Positions 32,693 through 64,000 of a DNA stretch of 64,000 nucleotides are shown one piece after another. Position 1 is the stretch's first letter, and each line of letters starts with the position of its first letter. The translations under genes were made by a program, and so were the position numbers. Under the pieces are notes generated by a model. The model made no database searches. It was not told the origin of the DNA and was given only the letters and a program-made list of their open reading frames with translations. Source of the stretch: Rapana venosa (Eukaryota; Mollusca; Gastropoda; Neogastropoda; Muricidae). The stretch is from positions 32,369,908-32,433,907 of the forward strand of contig CM054140.1 in assembly GCA_028751875.1 (NCBI GenBank), read 5' to 3'.

Positions 32693-32870
32693 TGCGTGGT
32701 GCGTGTGTGTGTGTGTGTGTGGTGCGTGCGTGGTGTGTGTGTGTGTGGTGTGTTTGTGTGTGTGTATGTGTTTATGTGTGTGTTTGTGTGTGTGTGTGTG
32801 TGGCGCGCGCGCGCGCGCGCGCGTGCGTGCGTGCGTTCATGTATGTGTGTGTATGTATATGTGTGTGTGT
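32597..32870. repeat. (GT)n with GGT, GC and TATGT variants
   Basis: About 270 bp of GT-rich repeat with a GCGCGCGCGCGCGC island near 32803-32821. Confidence 0.94.
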
Positions 32871-35490
<2,620 letters not shown>

Positions 35491-35882
35491 TTTTATTATT
35501 ATTTTATTTTACACCACTTAAGTCACGGCAGATTTCTCTGCGTGAAATTCGGGCTGCTCTCCCCGGGGAGAGCTCGTCGCCACAAGAGCAGCGCCACCGA
35601 TTTTTTTTCCTGTCTGCAACTGTATTTGTTTCCCTATCAGAGTGGCCTTTTTTCTACAGAATTTTGCCAGGGACAACTCTTTTACGTGCGCTAAATAATT
35701 ATGTGTTGCACACGAGACTTCGGTTTATTGTCTCATCCGAAAGACTAGCGCCCAGACCACCACTCATGATCTAATGGTTGGGGGAAAAGTTTCGGGTCCA
35801 AACGGAATTCCAACCGCCGCACACTTCCAGCTCGGACTTTTCGCTTTCTAGACAGGCGCGTTACCTCTAGACCACCGATCCA
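35491..35882 (-). mobile_element. S6 SINE, full-length copy (~390 bp)
   Basis: On the minus strand: head GGATCGGTGGTCTAGAGGTA with a B-box-like TGGAATTCC region, ACTTTTCCCCCAACCATTAG, TCGGATGAGACAATAAACCG and GACAGGAAAAAAAATCGGTG. Then the palindrome GCTCTCCCCGGGGAGAGC (35556-35573) and AATTTCACGCAGAGAAATCT, ending in (AAT)n. Confidence 0.87.
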
Positions 35883-36089
35883 CAGAGTGGAATGTTGCCG
35901 AGTGGCCCTTCCTTCCCACACACATGTGCCATTCTAGTCTCATCAGGGATGCCATATATCATCAGAGATGGCAGCTGAGCGTACGTCACACACACACCCC
36001 TGATGGATGGCTTGATGTAAGAAATTTAAAAAACCCACCAAAAAAACCCACACACCAAAAACGGAGCATAAGAGCACGTGCAGAAGGGA

Positions 36090-36111
36090 ATATATATATA
36101 TATATATATAT

Positions 36112-36151
<40 letters not shown>
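36090..36151. repeat. (TA)n(GT)n
   Basis: Compound TA then GT run. Confidence 0.93.
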
Positions 36152-36157
<6 letters not shown>

Positions 36158-36299
36158 CAGGTGGTATGATGAAGCAATCTGATATGATTTTTTTTTCTGT
36201 GTAACGCTTTTCTTTGTTAGTTATTTCTGTTTTTCCTTTTCATTTTTCCCACTCATTTTGATGTTGTTGGCATTGTGGTTGCTGAGGATGCTTTGTTCA

Positions 36300-36393
36300 T
36301 AGATAGATATAAGATGACTTGATGAAGAAAAACACACAAATCTTTTGCTTATTCAACTTATCATCAGGAATAAAAATTTGACTTTTGACTTTC
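36300..36393 (+). mobile_element. R family 3' end
   Basis: GATGACTTGATGAAGAAAAA, TTTTGCTTATTCAACTTATC, then GGAATAAAAATTTGACTTTT with TTTGAC repeat, like the end of R1. Confidence 0.72.
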
Positions 36394-36560
36394 GCACCCA
36401 CACGCACGCACGTATGCACACACACACACACACAGATACACACACAGAGTTTCCCTTTTTATTATCCATTCCCCTGTCCAAACAAACACACTGACATTAA
36501 TTTTTCATCCCCCCCCCCCTCCCATCACCTGTCTATACTCACGTTTAAGTGGATAGACGT

Positions 36561-36602
<42 letters not shown>

Positions 36603-36968
36603 ACACGTATGCATACTTATTATTTGCTCTACTGGAAGTCAGGACAGACAGAACTATTCAGAATATGTCTTTCTTTGTTTGTCCCCTCTCACACACTGGT
36701 TAGGAGATCTGCTGTGTATGCCCAGCATCCCCTAGGGGTTCTTTCTGCAATTCAGTAGCTGACTGGAGTTTGCCATATCCGTATCAAGTTATGGTTTCCA
36801 GACCCGGGCAGACACTGTTATTGACAGTTTTGTTTGGACTTTCAAACAACAACCAAGAACGGTGTGTTTGACTGTTCAGTGTTGGTTGTTTTTCTTCCAT
36901 AAGTTGTCGTGGTGGTAGTACATAATAATGTTCAATTCCTAGTCTCAAGCAGTATGCTCAGATAAGTA
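36394..36968. other. Intergenic with two short (CA)n runs
   Basis: CA at 36416-36434 and 36570-36607; otherwise nothing recognised. Confidence 0.5.
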
Positions 36969-37277
36969 TCAAACATACAGCAGCACGTATGTACTTTTCT
37001 TGTAGTTCCATCTTGGAAAGGTTTTGGGGTAACTTGGCTTGTACTGCAGATTGGTGGTCAGTAATACTGGCCTGTGGTCACTACCTTCCACCTGACTCTG
37101 TACCTTTCTGCTGGCTTTTAAGAAATATCTTTTATAAGAAGTCTTCGGATGCAAAGGACTAAATCTGGGGTAGATGTTGTGGTCCACTGGTGTGAGAAAA
37201 AAATTGGAGTCTTCTGGATCCTTCAGCAGAAGCACCTTGCTCTCAATCTGCAGGTCCTCACTATATCTCCCTTTCAA
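36969..37277 (-). mobile_element. LINE endonuclease fragment
   Basis: Codes DLQIESKVLLLKDPEDSNFF then QVEGSDHRPVLLTTNLQYKP and FPRWNYKKS, the C-terminal end of an apurinic-type LINE endonuclease (the SDH motif is diagnostic). Frames break on both sides; no RT follows. Confidence 0.7.
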
Positions 37278-37722
37278 TCATTTTCATTGAATTCCCTACA
37301 TGTGGAGCTGCAGTCCCCAAAGTGGTATACATTCGTCTTTTGTTGGAAGAGATCTTTATCTGGTGCACGTATGCTGGGCAATACAGATTAAAGATGGAGG
37401 TAACTGAGTTGTCCACTGTGATGTTCACTCCTCAACTTGCTGAACTGTGCCTGCTATAATTGCCTGGATACAATGCTGTTCCTGACCAGAACTAGCGCTC
37501 AGGACTGGCAGAGGGGCATTGCCTGCGCTTCCCTCTCATAGTTAAATTGCTAGCCTAAGTTGAAACACACAACTGCCATGATGATGTGGTTTGGATTTTT
37601 CCTTCACCTAGAGGGGATGCCTACCAAAGGTAGTGAGTCCTCACTACTACCTTAGATCCTCTACCAGTGACCAAGTCTCACCCATCTATACAGGAATGAC
37701 CAGTGCCCAGCTGGCTCCTCGT

Positions 37723-38068
37723 GAAGGTCATCACAGAGGTCATGACTTTGGCAGTCCTGTCACCAGCAGGGAAGGTCATCACAGAGGTCATGACTTTGGC
37801 AGTCCTGTCACCAGCAGGGAAGGTCATCACAGAGGTCATGACTTTGGCAGTCCTGTCACCAGCAGGGAAGGTCATCACAGAGGTCATGACTTTGGCAGTC
37901 CTGTCACCAGCAGGGAAGGTCATCACAGAGGTCATGACTTTGGCAGTCCTGTCACCAGCAGGGAAGGTCATCACAGAGGTCATGACTTTGGCAGTCCTGT
38001 CACCAGCAGGGAAGGTCATCACAGAGGTCATGACTTTGGCAGTCCTGTCACCAGCAGGGAAGGTCATC
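37723..38068. repeat. 48-bp tandem array, 7 perfect units plus partial
   Basis: Unit: GAAGGTCATCACAGAGGTCA, TGACTTTGGCAGTCCTGTCA, CCAGCAGG. Copies start at 37723, 37771, 37819, 37867, 37915, 37963 and 38011, with a partial at 38059. Since 48 is a multiple of 3 the array stays open in two plus frames (for example REGHHRGHDFGSPVTS) and one minus frame. Each unit has two AGGTCA half-sites. No gene context supports translation. Confidence 0.96.
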
Positions 38069-38339
38069 GCCACAAACGGCTGTTCCCTTGTCACAGAGCC
38101 CGTCAGCTGCTGGAGGGGATGAAGCCTGACCAGAATCCCGGCAGCAGCATCAGGAGGCCGAAGCCCTGGTGTCAGGAAGGTAACCACTACATCACAGTTT
38201 ACCTCCATCCTCCCCCTCACCAGCCAGAAGGTTTATGTCTATGAAAGGACTGTAATAGAGAAAACCTCCCCAAGTAGAGCACAACATGGGATGTTGTCAA
38301 TAGTCTTTTACAAAGACCAGAAAGATACAGGGGGCAGGA

Positions 38340-38612
38340 AAGCTTAGTGGTTAGAGCATTGTGCTTATGATTTGACAGCCCAGGATCAAGCCTGGGTTCA
38401 AGCCACCACTTAGACGCCCATTCAAGGGGATTTATCCTCTGGAGCTAGCATTGGTATTGATTCCACTCCCCTAAAAGTCCTTCAGATTAGACTATAAGCT
38501 GAGGCCTGCTGTGTGAATGCATGCAGAACATCTTGAACACACCATAACACCAGTCCTGCCTTTGGAAGAGTAGGCCATTTCATGCTGATAGGAATGGATG
38601 ACAAGTTAAAGG
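38340..38612 (+). mobile_element. S1/S2-type SINE, 3' end lost
   Basis: Head GGCAGGAAAGCTTAGTGGTT, GGGTTCAAGCCACC (B box), CCTCTGGAGCTAGCATTGGT, then GAAGAGTAGGCCATTTCATG and GGAATGGATGACAAG. The body is shared; the tail is missing. Confidence 0.8.
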
Positions 38613-38639
38613 CCACTGATCTCAGTGATATTGGCAGTG

Positions 38640-39180
38640 TAAGATGTTGATGGTCTGCTTTTGAACTTCTGCTCTCAACCTTACTTTGGAAAATTGTTGT
38701 CATCAGACTTGTCTGTGTGTTTCTGTTTGCATCTCCAGCATATCTCAGTCTGTATTTAACAGTATCAGCAACATTTGTTTTTGCACAGAGAGTTAATCAA
38801 GAATGCTTTCATTTGTTGTTCTGTCTGACCATTTGACTCTTAGAAGTCGCCTGTACAACCACATTTTGGCTGCATTTATTGTATCTCTTTCCAATGTTCA
38901 TGGTGTCCAGGCTTCTGATCCATACAGAATTACAGGCCAGATAAGTGTTCTGACAATTCTAATTTTGAGATATTTAGGTATGCCTCTGTCTTGCCAAATG
39001 TTCAACTGAATCCTCTTTTGCTTGGCCATACCTATTCTAGCCTTGGCGTCTTGTAGACAGGAGCCATTATTCTCTTTCACAGAGCCTAAATATTTGAAAT
39101 CTTAAACATATTCCAGATCTGTTCTATTGATTTTGATATTCTGAGAGGTGACTGTACCAGTAATATGCATCACTACGGCC
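38640..39180 (-). mobile_element. Degraded LINE reverse-transcriptase C-terminus
   Basis: A 60-codon open stretch codes LQDAKARIGMAKQKRIQLN then IWQDRGIPKYLKIRIVRTLI and WPVILYGSEAWTP, a connection-domain motif of LINE RTs. Frameshifted remnants follow. Different family from 12318-13190. Confidence 0.72.
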
Positions 39181-40738
39181 TTTTTGACATTGAACTCAAG
39201 GAGTGTTGCCCTCAGCATAACAAAGACAATAACAAACACCTCTGATCTTCAGATTTGTGTCTTTTTTGTGTGATATTCATTAATATGGCTGCACTAGTTA
39301 CTGTTATTTCATAACCCCTTTCATTTCTCAATCAGTTACCTGCATTTGTAGTTTGGGACATATCTCTATAAAGCACAAGCATAGACACACCATCACTTTT
39401 TCCAAAAATGCAACTTTATTCCACTGTTGAACATGGTGGTTGTTTCGGCAATAAGAGAAAACTGTCTCAGACAAACTGATGCTTCAGAGATGTTTTGTCA
39501 TTCTCACACAGGAATCACAGTGTATTCTGATGAGCATTTATACCTGCACGATAACAAACACTGTATGTACACAAGAAAGGTGTTGTTGTTTTTTTAAGGC
39601 ATAAACGTTTATAATAAATATTTTTTAACTGATACGAATGTGAATTCACCAGTAAAATACTTTATCAAATGCAGATTATTGTCTAACTTTCTGATTGCAA
39701 AATAAACTATGACCTCCATATACCTACATGAGGTTTTTTGGGGGGTGGGGTGGGAGGCGTACAGGTGGTGGTAGTGTTAAGGGGTAGGATGCTTTTTTGT
39801 TGGTGCATTTTCTTTTTAAAAAACTCTCATATGTAAAGTCTGCAGAAATCAAAGAACATGGAACTAGCAAATTGATGAAGAAAGGAAAAGACCTCTGTCA
39901 GCAAATTGTCAGATTGGTTGTTCATAGTGGAGGGAATATGAGTTTCTGATCTTTTGAAAAGAACATGTAAGCATTGAGGACAGGGAGGACAAACAATAGA
40001 ACCATCTCTCAGACAGAATATTTACAGTTCAAATATTCTAAGACCAAATGTCCTGAAACGTTGGTCTGCCACAAAAATCCACACTAAAATGATGACATTG
40101 CATGAATGGCTGGTACCTTCGGCTTGTCTGTAGAACATGTGAAACATAACAGGAAAAACAAATTTACACAAGGAAAGTTCAGATCTGGCCATTTTGTGTT
40201 TTTGATACAGGATTTCACTGTTGATCTACTGGCAGCGATTGCAAGTTTTTGTGAACAAAGATAGAAAGTATCCAGGATGATATAAGGATGTTTAATTAGT
40301 TTTACAAAATTGCTGACAATATTTTTATTCAAATTCTTCGTACACACACTTTATAATATATCAATTTTCATTCTGTCTTCTGTATGTCTTTTTCTAACTT
40401 TCCCAAATTATACACCAGCATTTTGTTAAAAATAGCGAGGCAGTTTCAGTGGAAAATATCACAGCTTTCAAAAAACCCAAACCTCTTTGGAAATAAATGT
40501 GACACAACCAGTCTTCACTAATTCATTAGCTTGTAATATATATTTACTGGGTATAACTAACACAGAGTGTCAGTAATAATCCATCATTATTTTGAAACTC
40601 TACTTTTTGTTCACGTATTTTCCATATATGTCTAAAGCAAGCCGGGTGTATTGCATTGCACAGAACACAGAAGACTGGGCAGGCAGAGACTGGCTGCGGT
40701 CTGGTGGTCAGTGGGTCAGTCCATTGTTTTCATGCTGT
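39181..40738 (-). other. 3' flank / probable 3' UTR of SPEF2 gene
   Basis: AATAAA occurs on the gene strand at 40324-40329 (about 410 nt after the stop) and at 39415-39420. Either could be the polyadenylation signal. No other gene or repeat family was recognised here. Confidence 0.4.
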
Positions 40739-63600
<22,862 letters not shown>

Positions 63601-63621
63601 CTGGCAGAGATGACCATGAGA

Positions 63622-63957
63622 AACACTTTGTTACAGGCACTGTTGAGATGATGAGGACACTTTGTTACAGGCACTGTTGAGATGATGAGGACACTTTGGT
63701 ACAGACACTGTTTAGATGATGAGGACACTTTGTTACAGAAACTGTTTAGATGATGAGGACACTTTGCTACAGAAACTGTTGACATGTTGAGGACACTTTA
63801 TTACAGAAACTGTTGAGATGATGAGGACACTTTGTTACAGAAACTGTTTAGATGATGAGGACACTTTGTTACAGAAACTGTTTAGATGATGAGGACGCTT
63901 TGTTACAGAAACTGTTTAGATCACAGACCATGAGGACACTTTGTTACAGACACTGTT
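63622..63957. repeat. 34-bp tandem array, ~10 units
   Basis: Unit AGGACACTTTGTTACAGAAA then CTGTTTAGATGATG, with ggcac/gacac and gag/tag variants. It starts about 20 bp upstream of the acceptor of exon 63446-63600. Confidence 0.94.
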
Positions 63958-64000
63958 CCTGGGAAAGACACTTTACTCTTATTTTCCTCACTCCACCCAG
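63958..64000 (+). mobile_element. S4 SINE, internal part, cut by window edge
   Basis: GGGAAAGACACTTTACTCTT then ATTTTCCTCACTCCACCCAG matches 4746-4785 of the first S4 copy. The head is absent, so the junction with the 34-bp array is a 5' truncation. Confidence 0.85.

Noticed and set aside
37633..38244. 203-codon open frame with 16-residue repeats as a secreted or structural protein gene
   Set aside because: The openness follows from a 48-bp unit without stops; other frames are equally open. There is no signal peptide, splice context or homologous flank. Kept as a tandem repeat.

Overview
This looks like nuclear DNA of an invertebrate animal, most probably a marine gastropod mollusc. That is inference from intron-rich genes, animal-type products, several tRNA-headed SINE families, LINE fragments and very abundant (CA)n, (GA)n and (GATA)n arrays. 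No bacterial operons, rRNA genes, true tRNA genes or CRISPR arrays are seen.

Two real genes were found, both on the minus strand and both cut by the window edges. Gene 1 (665-19719) encodes a PLP-dependent L-threonine/serine ammonia-lyase of the catabolic TdcB-like type. Nine coding exons are placed with matching splice phases from a Met-Asp-Ser start to shortly before the missing C-terminus. The catalytic Ser-Phe-Lys motif, the AASAGNH loop and the GGGG phosphate loop are all present. A candidate promoter with a CRE, a GTCACGTGAC E-box and an inverted CCAAT lies just upstream. Gene 2 (40739 to beyond 63600) encodes the C-terminal half of SPEF2/KPL2, a central-pair and sperm-flagellum protein. 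Nineteen exons keep compatible phases, except that exon 57860-58165 carries a frame problem.

The roughly 21 kb between the genes and nearly all introns are repeats. They include 5'-truncated LINEs of at least four types and an inverted pair of ~708 bp piggyBac-like MITEs with TTAA duplications. At least seven SINE families are present: S1/S2/S3 share a body but differ in head or tail, S4 has a Leu/Ser-like tRNA head, S5 is a tRNA/5S rRNA chimera, S6 has a GC-rich palindrome, and S7 has another tRNA-like head. There is also a GT-rich family (R) with TTTGAC tails. Tandem arrays include a 53-bp satellite of about 35 units, a 48-bp array of seven units rich in AGGTCA half-sites, and shorter 34-, 37-, 42- and 75-bp arrays.

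Layout: 0.7-19.8 kb gene 1 with intronic repeats; 19.9-40.3 kb intergenic repeats; 40.7-63.6 kb gene 2; 63.6-64.0 kb a 34-bp array and an S4 fragment. The genes are not functionally linked. The strongest extra signals are a 3'-terminal module shared by a LINE, the R family and S1 SINEs, the tRNA/5S chimeric SINE, RFX X-box-like sites carried by the MITEs, and three SINE insertions whose target-site duplications can be read directly.
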